In this document: positions 22,583 to 35,389 of the stretch, piece after piece | Numbering within the stretch: the stretch's first letter is position 1 | Layout of the letters: the number at the start of each line of letters is the position of its first letter | Source of the DNA: Gentiana macrophylla | Lineage: Eukaryota; Streptophyta; Magnoliopsida; Gentianales; Gentianaceae | Reading direction: 5' to 3' | DNA: 64,000 nt | NCBI GenBank assembly: GCA_026214975.1 | Contig: CM047806.1 | Location: forward strand, 97,363,811-97,427,810 | Notes under the pieces: model-generated | Databases searched by the model: none | The model's input: the letters and a program-made list of their open reading frames with translations, nothing else | Told to the model about the DNA's origin: nothing | Made by a program: the position numbers and the translations under genes

Positions 22583-25500
22583 AATGAAGAGAATAGAACG
22601 GAGTTGGATGTACGAGAGGTTGGATGCTAACAAGAAATTTAACCCGGTATTTGTGAATGGTGTGGAGGAATTCATAAAACATGCAAAGCGCTTAGATTCG
22701 CTTTCGGGCAAATAATGGAATGATGAAGTGTCCATGTAGTAAGTGTAAGAACACTAAATTTTCAATCGAACATGACGTGAGATTACATTTAACTAAATAT
22801 GGGTTTTGCGCAAACTACTATGATTGGGTGTGTCATGGTGAAGAGTTTCCCATTCCGATCAACGCTCAAAGAAGAACGGAATGTGAACCCTTATCGTGAC
22901 ATGGTTAATGACGACACGTGATAGGATTGATCACGTAAGAGAAGAATTTCTTAACCAAGAGGAGAACAATGAGACACCAAACCCTGGTTGCATCGCTTTT
23001 TGAAATGTCAAAACACAGAGGAACCTCAGTATGTGATGGAAGTAGTGTCTCCGTCATCGCAAGCGGCTTCTAGGTTGCTCACTTTGAAATGTGATCACAA
23101 CCTCTCTCACAAATGCGTTGACGGGTTACCGGTTTGATAGAGATATTCTTCCGAAGAATAACTTAATGACCTCGAACTTCTATCAAACCAAAAAGTTGTT
23201 AAAGGCATTAGAGCTACCCCACGAGAAAATACACGTGTGTCCCGCGGGGTGTATGTTATTTTGGGAGGAGGACGCGAATCCGACAAGTGTCGGAAGTGTG
23301 ACCTTGATCGATATAAACCGAAAACGAACGCAAGAGGTCAACGTGTGCCTAACAAAGTGATGACTTATTTCCCGATTGGACCTAGACTCCAAAGGTTGTA
23401 CGCCACGAAACATATAGGTAAGGAAATGAGGTGGCACGCGGAAAACCCCAGGACAAGCGGTATAATGGCCCACCCAAGTGACGCTGAAGCTTGGAAGCAT
23501 TTTGACCAAATGCACCATGAGTTTGCTAAGGAGCCTAGAAATGTGCGGTTAGGACTTTGCACAGACGGTTTTGCACCTTTTGGTAATTTTGGGAAGAACT
23601 ACTTTGTCGGCGCCATGGTTACACCATACAATCTTCCGCCTCAGTTGTGCATGAAAAGACAGCTTTATATTCTTATCAGTGCTTGTACCGGGGCCGAAAA
23701 ATCCGAAAGGAAACCTCGATGTTTATTTGCAACCATTGATTAAGGAGTTGAAGCAGCTGTGGGAAACAGGGTTGTTTACTTACGATGTATCCACAAAACA
23801 GAATTTTCATATGAGGGCTGCACTAATGTGGACTATCAATGATTTTCCTGCGTATGGCATGTTATCCGGGTGGACTACGGCTGGTGTGAAAGCTTGTCCC
23901 TATTGTGGTGATGGAAACAAGTCGTTCTGGCTCAAACATAGTGGTAAATGCACTTGGTTTGATTGTCATCGCGCGCCCTCAAAGACCATATTTTTCGTGA
24001 CCGATAAAGGTTTTTTGAAGTCCAAACAGTATGAACACGCGACTCCACCCCGTAGATTGAGTGGTGAGGAGGTATGGGAATTTGTACAACACCTACCAAG
24101 CATCATTGATGGCTCGATTCGCACTTGAAACGGCTTAAAAACTCCAAGAATGGTTGGTGGAAAAGAAGCATTTTTTGGGATCTTCCGTATTGGAAAACAT
24201 TGCCGCTCGACATTGCCTGGATGTGATGCATATTGAGAAAACTTTTTGAAAAACTGATTGACACGGTTATGGACGTTAAAGGCAAGATCGCTTGTGGTCC
24301 AAAATCGCTAAAGATTTGAAAGAGCTTTGCGTAAAGCGCCCGATTGTACACTTGTTCTTGACAAGCAGAAAAGAAAAGTGTTGTGTGAATGGGTCACCAA
24401 GTTGAAATTCCCTGACGGTTATGCTTCAGACCTGAGTAGGTGCGTAGATCATGATCAATACATTCTACGTGGTTTGAAAAGCCATGATTGTCACGCTTTT
24501 ATGGAACGCTTGTTGCCGCTGCCCTTCGAGAATTGATTCCGAAAATGAATGGAATGCATTGACCGAGATAAGTCAATTCTTTCGAGACTTGTGTCTCGCT
24601 ACCCTAAAAATAGAAGACGTGATTCGCTTAGAGAATAACATTGCTTGAGATTATTTGCAAGTTAGAGAAGATTTTGCCTCCAAATGCTTTTTTAACTCGA
24701 TGGAGCATTTACCGTACACTTGCCGTATGAGGTCGAGTTGGTGGTCCTGCAAATATCGATGGATGTATCCATTCGAAAGGTTTTGAATCACTTAAAACAA
24801 AAGATTGGTAACAAAGCTTTAGTAGGGATCAATATGCAATGCGATTTGTTGGAAGAGATTTCAAACTTCTTTCTATGTATTACGATGATCATATTGAAAC
24901 AAAAGCAAAGAATCTTGTCATTGGTGAGACTTCGCATCGCGAATCGCTTCAGATTTACCTGAGTTATTCCGTGATCATAATGGTACAACAACTGGGAAGT
25001 GCAAGACGAGGTTCTTGGATAATAAAGAATATGACTTTGTGCACAAGTACGTATTGTCTAATCAAGCAAATCATGAAACCGTATGAACTGTAAGTACCTC
25101 ATTACTACATATATACAATGCTTAACGCTTTTTCAACAAATATACATTAATCGACAAAATGATTCATTCTTAGATTGTTCGAGCAATTTATTCGTGTTCA
25201 ACAAATTTCAATTGACTCTCGATGTATATTTGGAATAAACATGAACATGAATTTACCAAATGGTTTGGACAACAAGCATCATTGTTGAATGATGATTTGC
25301 TAAAAGCTTTGGCAAGTGGTCCTTCTCGCCAAGTCAAAACTTGGAAACGTTATTCGATTAATGGCTACAACTTTCGGACATTCAACCGGCAACTCGATAT
25401 TGGTAAATCTTCACCAACAACGGAGTTTGTGTCGGGCTTCCACGGAAGGTGCCGACTATTATGGCACTTTAAATGAAATCATTGAGTTGGTGTATTATGG

Positions 25501-25997
25501 ACATTCGACCGCCTACAAAGCCGTATTGTTCAAATGTGATTGGTTTGATAATTCCGACGGGCATGAATGTGCATAAAGATTATAAGATAGTTGAAGTTCA
25601 TCGTGGTAGAAATATGGCGCTTTATGATCCATTTGTTCTAGCTTATCAAGTCGAGCAAGTCTACTATGCTCCATATCCAAGTTTGAAAAAGACAAAGATC
25701 AATGGTCGGTTGTTTTCAAAACAAAGGCAAGATCGATCGCCGATGCTCCCGCCGAGAAAACCGCTTTTCCAAGAACAAGTGATCAATGATGTTTCCGATT
25801 ATCTCGATCCTCTTAACATTGTCCACCAAGATCTTGATGTCGATGTTGACTCCGATGTTGGGGATAATGACTTGGATGATGATGAGATGGCGGATTTCAT
25901 TCAACAAGAAGATGGAGAGGAAGAAGAATCGGTTGATGATCTAGATATCGATGAAGAGGAGGAAGAACTCTTCCATTCTAGTAGTGATAGTGAATAA
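22583..25997 (+). pseudogene. TNP2-type (Transposase_21) CACTA transposase, frameshifted
   Basis: This is the DDE transposase that cuts CACTA ends. The order of pieces matches the family. The N-terminus has RSWMYERLDANKKF (near 22600) and a CPCSKCKN zinc-binding-like motif (near 22730). The core has DGFAPFGNFGKNY (about 23565), GPKNPKGNLDVYLQPLIKEL (about 23690), FHMRAALMWTINDFPAYGML and CPYCGD (about 23905). LDVMHIEK follows near 24220, then a DUF4218-like part with GLKSHDCHAFMERLLPL (about 24475), a DUF4216-like part with CDWFDNSDGHECAHKDYKI (about 25535-25590) and an acidic tail. At least five frame changes and several stops break it. The final frame (25473-25997) is open to TAATAA. Confidence 0.92.
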
Positions 25998-26060
25998 TAA
26001 TGTATTAAATATTTTATTTTGTCATGATAGTGAATAATAATGTATTAAACATTGTAATTT

Positions 26061-26184
26061 ATTATTAATTAGTATAAACGCCTTTTTTATTATAATTGCA
26101 TTTATATTAGTATAAACGCTATTCTCTCGTGTCAAATAGATGTCGTAGAGGTAGAGGTAGAGGTAGACGCGTAAGGGTAGTTCC
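26061..26184 (+). repeat. CACTA internal direct repeat, copy 2
   Basis: This copy is 124 bp and over 90% alike by eye to 22173-22299. It directly follows the transposase stop codons and supplies the presumed promoter and first codons of the second CACTA gene. Confidence 0.85.
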
Positions 26185-27620
26185 CCTCCCCGAGCGCCTT
26201 CCTCCTCACAGATGTGAGTTTTGGATGATGAGATACACCAGATGAGCGAGGAGGATTTTGGTGTCATTGTCAATGGTGACCTTGGATTGCCGCTTTGGAT
26301 CCCGAGGGAGATGGTAAGTTAATACATATCTTGCTTTAATTTGTTTGTATTTTTATTTATATTTTGATTAACCAAATATATTAACAACTTATTGTTTTCA
26401 ATATGACAGTTTACCGACAACTATGTCAAGAAAATGGCCAAGAACGCCATAATCGGCCGGTTTCAACACTTTTGCCACCACGTGGCATAATGCCACCAGA
26501 GCAAAGCAGGATAGGTGGTGGAACGATTTAGGTACGCTGCTCATATAAATATAACTATATATAAATATAACTATAATTATAACTATACATATAACATATA
26601 TATAACTATGTTGCGTGGTCATTTCAAATTTTCGAAGTTACGCCACGAGCGCTGGTTAGTGGAAGCTTTTGAGCGGTATGCTATCAACAGGTCCGTGATT
26701 ATATGTATCGGGCTCAAACAAACCCCGTGCTCGGCTTTGATGACCCCGGATATTCTCCGTCGCCTCGAGGAGTGGATTGGGAGTCCCGTAAGCAATTATT
26801 CAATATTTAATTAACAATACTTGTTTTTATATATATATATATGTATGTACTAACTTGTTTATCTTATGTCGGAATAGGCGCTCCAGAAACATCTCATAAA
26901 AAGAAGCTAAACCGAGCTTCGATCCGTGAGGAAGGAAGATCCTCGACACATGCTATGGGCGACGCGCGTTATCGATTTCGCCGGGCCATGGAGGACAATA
27001 GAGGAGCGCCTCTATCGGTCCGGTGATCTCGTGAGTAGTTCAAGAAGAAGAAGTCGGGCAACTTCGCCTCGAGGAAGTTTGAGAAAATCATGGTACGTTA
27101 TGTATTCTAAATATTATATATACATTATATATATATCATGTAATTATTGTTACTAACAAATTTATATCATACTTTGCGTGACGCCTTCACCTCAAGAAGC
27201 ATGAAAGCCCAGAGACGCAAATGACACCCTCGCCGACGAGTCGCGTCTTTATTACTTAAGCGCTGGTGGTTACGACAAGAAGGGGAGAGTTTTTGGCATG
27301 GGGTCACCGCCTCCATGTACTACGACAGCTCGCCGCCGCCGACACTCATCCGCCGAGACATACTCTCCGGGCATAATCACCCGCCTCACCCAGGAGATGA
27401 CGAGAGATGACGCATGACTCATGCGTAAACCCAGGCGGTTGGAGGAGCTAGAGAGAGACAGAAAGCGCCGGGATGACAGACTAGCGCAGATGGAGGCGTG
27501 GATTACCAAATGAGTTAGCAAAGATCCTCCGGAGGATGCAACCCGGTACGAGGCAAAGACAGAGATGACCATTCTCGATCATGGACCTGGAGGAGGTGAC
27601 GTGGGTTTTAGGTAGTACAC
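26140..27620 (+). pseudogene. second CACTA gene, En/Spm (Ptta/Transposase_24-like) accessory protein
   Basis: The likely product is the accessory protein that binds subterminal repeats. Exon-like pieces are separated by introns with normal borders: GAGATG|GTAAGT near 26314 and ...ATATGACAG| near 26409. The pieces read an Arg/Gly-rich start, DLGLPLWIPREM, FTDNYVKKMAKNAIIGRFQH, a short Arg/Glu segment, KKKLNRASIREEGRSSTHAM, and GGYDKKGRVFGMGSPPP (near 27270), followed by a charged helical C-terminus (RLEELERDRKRRDDRLAQME). The NRAS ... KKGRVFGMGS arrangement is typical of plant En/Spm second genes. Stops are present in at least two pieces. The family call is moderately sure. Confidence 0.65.
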
Positions 27621-27879
27621 CGGTCCGACTGGGTGACATTGTTTTGATACATTTTTATTTATTTTGGCTTATCGTATCCCCTTTGACATATCGCTTTATT
27701 CATTTTTGACATTTCCTTTGACGTATTTTTTGACATATCCCCTTTGATATCGTATTCCCGCTTATATTGTTGTTGTTGATAGCCGGTAGCAATTGTAATG
27801 CTACGGGGAAAATTAAGGCCGCTTTGCAATGTGGTTTGGCCGGTCGCAAAACAAATGCCATAATTTTCTGCTTAATTTT

Positions 27880-28325
27880 ATTTTTTGCGACGGAATATAT
27901 CCGTCGCAAATATGGTATTTGCGACGGAAAAGGCTCATTTTGCGACGGATATGAAAAGATCTAAAATAAATAAATTATTTAATAAAAATAAGTTGCGACG
28001 GATTATACATTTTTTGCGACGGATTATACATTTTGCGATTTAAATTTAACATGTTTGCGACGGAAATATTCCGTCGCTATTTGTTATTTGCGACGGACTA
28101 TACATTTTTTTGCGACGAATTTTATAATTTAAAAATAAAATAAAATACGGTAATTATTCGTCGCAAAATCCGTCGCAAATAATTTGCGACGGTTTATCCG
28201 TCGCAAAACTGGGGTTTTATGACTAAAAAATGCGACAAAGAAAAATCGTCGCAAATCCGTCGCAAAACTATGGTTTGCGACGGAATAACTCTTGTTTGCG
28301 ACGGTAATCTTCCGTCGCAAAACTG
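27880..28325. repeat. right subterminal repeat array of the CACTA element
   Basis: Roughly fifteen copies of TTTGCGACGGA or TCCGTCGCAAA lie here, including closely opposed pairs that can form hairpins (for example near 28180-28260). It mirrors the left array. Confidence 0.85.
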
Positions 28326-28344
28326 CTGTTTTTTTGTAGTGACC

Positions 28345-31300
28345 ATGGCCTAGCTCATATCCCTTCCAGCAAGGTTAGGTCCTTGGAATTCCTCTAGAAT
28401 TGGATCTAGGTGTGTTCTCAAAAATAGGTACAAATGCCTTTTGAGGTTCAAAGATCTATATGTTCTTCCTCAGCACTTGAAACTCTTCATCACCGTAATC
28501 ATAGTCCAAAGAAATATTCATCCTCATCAACAACAACAGTCTGCTGACTACCTTTACCCTCAGTGATCTTTCCTCCAGCAGGCTCTACTACAACAGTCTA
28601 TTCTCCAACAGCAGCAGGGGTTTCCTCCAAACCCATAGTTAGTTACAACCTTTGTCCAGGTGTTGTCTGATCCTCAAGACTGCACTCACCGCTTCCAACC
28701 TTTGTTCAGTGTCGCCTGATCCTCAGCCACTCGAACCTCCTCAACAATCAATGGTGATCCTTCAAATCCCATCACCATATCCAATCTTTGTGCTACCACT
28801 GTTTGTTCCTCAGTGATTAGCACTCTCTGTACAAGAATTGCAGGGAATTCAGCCATATTATCTCTTTGAAATTCCCTAACATTAGCAATCCTTCATAGAA
28901 AATTGGCAGTTTTGGATATAGTGTCCTGAGTATCAATCCAGTCTTGATATTGAGCAGAATCCTCAGAACTGATATCAGGTTCACTATGATCAGTAACCCT
29001 TTCTTCATCCAAATCTTCATCACTGATCCTCAGGTTGTTCAAAGTATTCTACAAAGAAAGAAAGTACTTGACATACCAACCTACCAATTTCCTCCAAGAT
29101 TTATCCCATCATTTATCAAGGCTTCCAAACCATCTATGGTTAAATCTTCCAAATCTTCATCCATCTGTTCAGTTTGTTGCCTCTCGGATCGCCCACCATC
29201 GTGAGATCGCTTACTCTTGGTTCATTTATCAATGCAAAGCCACCGGGTCTCTCCTTGATGTGGGGATGACCATCATCGAGTCGATGATGAAGAATCACCG
29301 CCTGATCCATCTCTTGGATCCCTGAATTTGATACCCTCTTCTTTCTTTTGCTCATCAGTGAGATCCATCAGTCTCATTTCTAACAAAGAGGTATCAACCA
29401 AATCAAGTAAATTCTCCACTCCCAACTTCTCAAAATCCCATTCCTCAAAATCTGTCATTGGCTCTACAGCTGGCTTTTGTCTTTTATAAAACCTAAAATT
29501 CCATTGAAAGTAGTTTGCAACCAGTAGGAGTTTAGGATCAACATATCCTTCTTTCTTCTTTTTTTCCTTTCTTTCACATGGCATGGTTGGCCTTCTAGGA
29601 GCAGTTTGAGTACCTTGCTGACCTCCAAAGGTCTCAACAAGTAAGTTAAAAGTTTCTTCAACAGATGCTTCTAGGTCAGTAGGTAGCTCAGATTGTACAT
29701 TAGTCCCTACCACCTCCATCTGTTCAATACTTGGTTCCCCCTGACTAACATGCTCATCAGCAGGGTTAGCAATAACTTGCTCTTCCCCCGAACTATTGCG
29801 TAACTCCTGCGGGTCTTGTACCAACGCTTCAACTTCCACAAAGAAAGTGCACTCAGTAGTTTGTTGTGATTCTTCACCAAGTTGCTCAACAACAACTTGT
29901 CCAAATTTTCAAAGAGGTTCAAAGAGCCTTTTATAGGGGAGGATTCTACAACTCTACAAAGAGTTCTCAGTTCAACAATCTGTTGTGATTCTTCACAGAG
30001 GTTGCTCAACAAAGAACCTCTACTATCTCAAAGAGGCTTAATAGTTGTTAGGGGCTCAGCCTCAATAGCCTCTTCTTCCTCTTCTTCCCTCTGAGCCTCC
30101 AGAATCCTTAACTGTTTCCCTTTGCCATGTTTCTTTTTCTTGGCAATTTCCTTCATTCTCTTAGAAAGTTGCTCTGATTCAACTTCAGCAGCTTTCCTCT
30201 TTCTACTATCTTCCTTCTATTGCTCTCTTAAAATTTCAGCAGCAGACTTCTTCTTTGCAACTACAGCAGGGTCAGTAACCTAAATTTCAATTGGACCCTC
30301 AGTAGACTCAGCAGTTTCTGCTGTTTGCTTCCTTGTCTTCATAGGCTTTAACATTTCTGTAATCTTTCTTGTGTCAGCAGCCTTTCTCTTCTCAACAACC
30401 TTTTTAGGTGCAGCAGACTTAGCAACTTCCTTAATCCGTTCACCACCAGCATCATCATTTCTACTATCATGATCACTTTCTGTGGCCTCATCATCTGCAT
30501 ATTCATCATCATCTAATCCAGGGATAGGAGTAGCAACTTCTGGCTTATACATGGATTTGTTAATCTTTTCAGATGAAATATCAAGTATCTGAAAATGATT
30601 CAACAAGGTCTGAATCAGTAGACCTAGGGGCTTGGTTTTGGAATTCCTCACACCATCTCTGCCTTCAAGAAACACCTTCTTCATGTAGGTATAAAGAATC
30701 CAAATTTAATCAAACTTCATACTTCTGCAGATGATGATCAGCAGATCTATCTTAGGTCCAGATAGTGTATCTAGACTTCCAATGAATCCCAAAATGGTTT
30801 TGGAAATTAATTTTTTGAGCAGATTATACTCATATCCAATATGTTTCACATTAATGCCTAGAGATGAAGATATCTTCTCATTTGTCTTTATTGCATCCAC
30901 AAACTTCATCCTTGGCAGATTCATTGCTTCTGGATTGGTAGGAGCATTATTTCCAGCCCAAAATGAAAGACCTCTCTCAATAGTCCAAGAGATTTCAATC
31001 TCTACCATTAACTGCTGTAGTGAAGGCCTCTACCTTCATGTATGACTATGTTCCTCTAAAATTCCAATACATTCACATATGAAATCCTTTCCAAATTCCT
31101 CCTCGTTGATAACATTCTCCAATCCAGCAATCCTTCTAATTCTTCTTCCGATGTTGATGGCTAACTCAGTAGAGTGACAGTCATTAACATATCCTCTCAC
31201 TCTGACTAGTTCCAATATGAACATCATCCTTGTTTGCCATTGTAAATGAGAAAGATGAAGAAGAAGACTTTTGAATCTGTGTTCACACAAAGGATTTGCA

Positions 31301-31482
31301 GAGAATAGCAATGAGAGAGTTGTAACTATCTTCTGTGTATAGGTCTGTATATATAACAAAGAGTAGTGGTTGGAAATCGCCGATCGTGTAATCGTAGCAT
31401 TAACTACGATTAATTTTGAATAAATGAGATCTTGACACGTGGCCCATAACTTATCCAAAAATATTTGTAACCGTTCGATCAT
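28345..31482 (-). pseudogene. copia A extra coding region, proximal part
   Basis: The region is read on the minus strand after RNase H. Pieces in order are FILELVRVRGYVNDCHSTEL and INEEEFGKDFICECIGILEE (31250-31040); PRMKFVDAIKTNEKISSSLG and a helical stretch (31008-30706); KVFLEGRDGVRNSKTKPLGL and an acidic LDDDEYADDEATESDHD (30684-30280); Lys/Glu-rich low-complexity sequence (to 30100); EVEALVQDPQELRNSSGEEQ and WDFEKLGVENLLDLVDTSLL (29839-29273). Frameshifts and stops separate them. The domain is unknown to me. It resembles the post-pol reading frame of SIRE-like copia elements in place, length (about 3.1 kb here) and charged composition. It is cut by the CACTA element at 28342. Confidence 0.55.
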
Positions 31483-31895
31483 GTAACCACAGTTATAAAG
31501 ATAAGATAAATATCCCGCTATTTATCTTTTTTACATTAGTAAAGTTTGACTGTAACGTATCCTTCCGCAGCCTTTGTCATCGTGAGATTTGGCTCAAGAA
31601 TCACCGACATAATGTCTCAAGAGAGTCGCCGATAAAGTTACTCACGATCTTCAATTCTTCTTGTTTTGTCCAACTGATAATACAAGATGAAGTTTAATAC
31701 CAATGACTGATCTGTCAAGTGAGCTCACCCAACATGACAAAGACCAATCCCTTTGGCAACCTCATTTCCTCAATTGTCCAAACATAAGTACATGGAATTG
31801 TTGATACCAATGACTAATCTGCTAAGTGAGCTCACCCAACATAGCAACGACTAATCCCTTGGTGAATTCCAAAGACACCGCCGATCATAAGTGTA

Positions 31896-33431
31896 TCACT
31901 CAAATTTTATAATTCCAAGTTCTGTCCTTAACTTAGCAAATCTTTCACTGTCCAATGGTTTTGTGAAAATGTCAGCAAGTTGATCTTCAGTAGGGATGTA
32001 AAGAACCACCACATCTTTCTTTTCAACATGATCTCTTATAAAGTTATGTCTCACATCAATGTGCTTGGTTCTTGAGTGTAAAACAGGATTTTCTGTGATT
32101 GCAATTGCACTTGTGTTATCAACTATTATAGGAATTTCTCTTCCTTCAATCCCATAATCCCTTAACTGTTGTCTTAACCATAGTATTTGTGCATAGCAGC
32201 TTTCCAAAGAAGAATATATTCAAATTTCAAGAAGGAAGTTGATATTGAATTGCTTTCTTGCTAAACCGTAAAACCACTTATTTCCCATTAACTCGATGTG
32301 TCCCTCGTGGTGCTTTTTCTATCAATCTTGCATCCAAAGATAATCGTAATCTGAGTTGTATACAACTTTGAAGGTTCCATCTTTTGAATACCAAATCCCT
32401 ACATCCAAAGTTTCTTTTAGATACTTGAGAATTCTTTTGACTGCAGCTAAATGACATTCCTTAGGTTTTGATTGAAATCTTGCACAAACACCTACAACAA
32501 AGGATATATCAGGTCTGCTAGCAGTGAGGTACAATAGACTGCCTATCATCCTTCTGTATAAGGTCTGATCAACATCTTTGCCATCTTTGTCTTCATCCAA
32601 TCTTATGTTTGTACTCATAGGAGTTGATACTTTGGTGCTGTTTTCCATACCAAACTTCTTCAGTAGCTCCTGGGTATACTTGGTTTGATGAATGAAGATT
32701 CCATCTTTCATTTGTTTAACTTGCAAACCCAAAAAGTAGTTCATTTCTCCCATCATACTTATTTGGAATTTACTTTTCATCAAATTAGCAAACTTCTCAC
32801 ATAGCAATTCATTTTCGTAACTAAAAATTATGTCATCAACATAAATCAGTACTCAAATAGGTGATGTTTCCTTCATTGATTCTAAAAGAGTATTGTCAAT
32901 GGTACCTTTGGTAAAACCATTGTCCACCAAGAATTGAGATAGGTCTAATACCATGCTCTTGGTGCTTGTTTCAAACCATAAAGTGTTTTATTGAGTCTAT
33001 ACATAGACCTCCTTTTCCGTAATGCCATTCAAAATGCACTTTTGACATCCATCCGATGTACTTTGAAGTTCTTATAAGCAAAGATATGCCAAGAATAATC
33101 TCATAGCTTCCAATCTTGCAATAGGGGGATATGTTTCATCAAAATCTATTCCTTCTGCTTGAGAATAGCCTTTTGCAACTAGTCTGGCCTTATTTCTTAC
33201 AATGGTACTAGATTCATCCAATTTGTTTCTGTATACCCATTTTGTTCCAATAAAGTTTGCATGATTAGGCCTTTCCACTAGTGTCCAAACTTGATTTCTT
33301 TCAAATTCATTCAATTCTTCTTGCATAGCAATTATCCAATCTGGATCTGATATTGCTTCCTCAACAACTTTAGGTTCCATTTGAGATAGTAAACATGTAA
33401 ACATTGCTTCTAATTGTCTTCTAGTCCTCAC
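31896..33431 (-). pseudogene. copia A reverse transcriptase and RNase H
   Basis: Frame 33431-33072 has [20 protein letters not shown] and [20 protein letters not shown], the RT N-terminal part. The catalytic box YVDDI is intact at 32844-32830. Frame 32807-32322 has GEMNYFLGLQVKQMKDGIFI, then YRRMIGSLLYLTASRPDISF. The RNase H end (32207-31896) reads IVDNTSAIAITENPVLHSRT, KHIDVRHNFIRDHVEKKDV and ADIFTKPLDSERF. Stops or frameshifts fall at about 33070, 32860 and 32320-32208. As a whole it is a complete but inactivated copia RT/RNase H. Confidence 0.92.
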
Positions 33432-33599
33432 ACCTTGCTGTATATTACCAATAACTTGCTCAGCAGGGTGATCCCTTAACCATTGTGGATTTTGGTTAGA
33501 TTGATTCCTAGGAACATCATCTTCAGTAGGGTCTGTTGTTTCTTCAACAGGGGGCTCAGCAGATCCTTAAACTGCTTCAGTTGTTGCATCCAAAGTGTT

Positions 33600-35000
33600 A
33601 CCAGCAGGGGCAGAGTCAGAAACCTTTAAGTCATAAATCTTTCCAAAACATCAACACATTCTGGATCAGTGGCTTGTTGATTCTCAGCAGGTTATGAATC
33701 TTCATCTTCCATACCAGTGAACTTAGGTTCATCAAATACAACATGTATTGTTTCTTCATGTTTCAGTGTCCTTTGTTCAAGACTCAATGCCTTGGCCGAT
33801 GTAAGAATATCCCAAGAAGATTCATTTATCTGATTTTGGTTGGAAGGTCTTCAATTGTTCCTTATGATTTAGAATAAAACATTTGATTCTAAATGGATGA
33901 AAGTAATATATATTAGGCTTTCTTCCATTCAAAGTTTCATAAGGTGTCTTCAGCAGCTTCTTGTTCACTAAGGTTCTATTTTGTGTATAGCATGTCAGAT
34001 TAACTACTTCAAATTTCAATATCTTTCGTGCAATAATGCTTCACAAATCATAGTTCTTCCCGCTTCCTTTAAAGTTCGCTTTCTTCTTTCAAAGAACCCC
34101 ATTTTGCTTGAGGTGTACCAAAGAAGCAAGTTAGTTGATGTAGTACACCATTTTGCTCACAATATTCTCTTATAACTTTGTTGAGAAATTCAAGACTTTA
34201 TCCGATCCGATCTTCACTATCACAAACTTTTCTCATTTTGCAATCTCTTCAAAAGTTCAGCATCTTTTGAAGTGTTTCACTTTTCTTGTTATGAATACTA
34301 CCCAAGTGTATCTTGAATAATCATCCACAACCACTAAGGTGTACTTCTTTCCTGTTACACTTGTTGGTGTTATCGGTCCAAGTAGATCCATGTGCATAAG
34401 CTCCAAAACTCTTTTGTTGATCGCTTTGTCTTTGATTTGAAGCTTGATTTTGTCTCTGCTTACCTTGGTCGATGTGCATCACATATAGCATCCTTCTTGA
34501 ATGTGATCTCGTAAAACCAATCACCGCTTTTTCTTCACTAACCGATTGATATCATCAAAGTTTAGATGATTCAACTTCTTATGCCATAGCCAATTAAGTT
34601 CTCGACTTGGTATGCACAATCAGCAAGTTTCTCGAACTCAGCTTGACCAATCCACAACATACATGTTTTGTTGTCTTCTTCCACCAACACGACTTGATCA
34701 CCTCTTTCACTAATGACAATACAGTGCATTTGTCAAAAGTGACCTTGTAACCCATGTCACAAAATGGTCCAAAGGCTTAGTAGATTGTAGTCCAAATCCT
34801 TCCACATATGCAACATTCCCGATTGTTAATCCATTTTTCACAAGTGTGCCATATCCTCTGTATCCCCGTGTGTTCTTGTTGCCAAAATTCACTCTTGACC
34901 ATCCTTTTCCACATAGCTTGACAGATAGTGCTTATTCTTTGTCATATGTCCGGAACATCCACCACAAAGTACTGCACACCTTACAAAACAAAGTTAATGC
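33600..35000 (-). pseudogene. copia A protease remnant and integrase
   Basis: The protease site near 34965 reads CGGCSGHMTK where the family has DSGC-HMT; the catalytic Asp codon is replaced. Integrase pieces follow in several frames: an HMDLLGP-type first core segment (about 34400), DDYSRYTWV (near 34325), and YETLNGRKPNIYYFHPFRIK in frame 34019-33822. The GKKYTL and IFLGY signatures are readable on either side. Multiple stops occur. The segment 33440-33800, between integrase and RT, is a Ser/Thr/Glu-rich linker with stops. Confidence 0.75.
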
Positions 35001-35389
35001 ATTTTAGGTACCCAAAACTGTTTGGGTCCATAGTGGTCAGTGGAAAGCATGACCCTTGGCAAATTTCCATAAGGTCTTCTTTGAAAGGTATCATACTTTT
35101 ATTCATACATGTATTCCACACATCCATAAGGTTTAACATTTGGTTGTGTATGACTCACATATGCTTTCTCGGCCTTTTGGTATATAAAGTTGTTTGGAGT
35201 GATTTCTTTTGTTAAAGCACTAGGATAACCATAGGTTTGCAAATCGTTAGAAACAACCCCTCAGTAATATGGAGTCCGCCGAGTCCTCTGTTGATTCCAT
35301 TGCTGAGGTTTTACCCTAGCAGTATGGTTATATATGTTGTTTCTAGCAGTGGGGGTAGGAATATTCCAATCATCATCAAGGGGAACAAA

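Larger units (their letters stand above)
20122..28341 (+). mobile_element. CACTA (En/Spm) transposon, 8.2 kb, TSD ACC
   Basis: The ends are CACTACAAAAAAACAGC on the left and the reverse complement of the same 17 bases on the right (GCTGTTTTTTTGTAGTG). The 3-bp duplication ACC flanks both (20119-20121 and 28342-28344). Arrays of a TTTGCGACGGA motif in both orientations fill the subterminal 400 bp on each side. A GC-rich leader, a long intron, a TNP2-type transposase pseudogene and a second En/Spm-type gene lie between, all on the plus strand. It inserted into the extra coding region of copia A. The genes are broken, so movement would need helper proteins. Confidence 0.95.
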
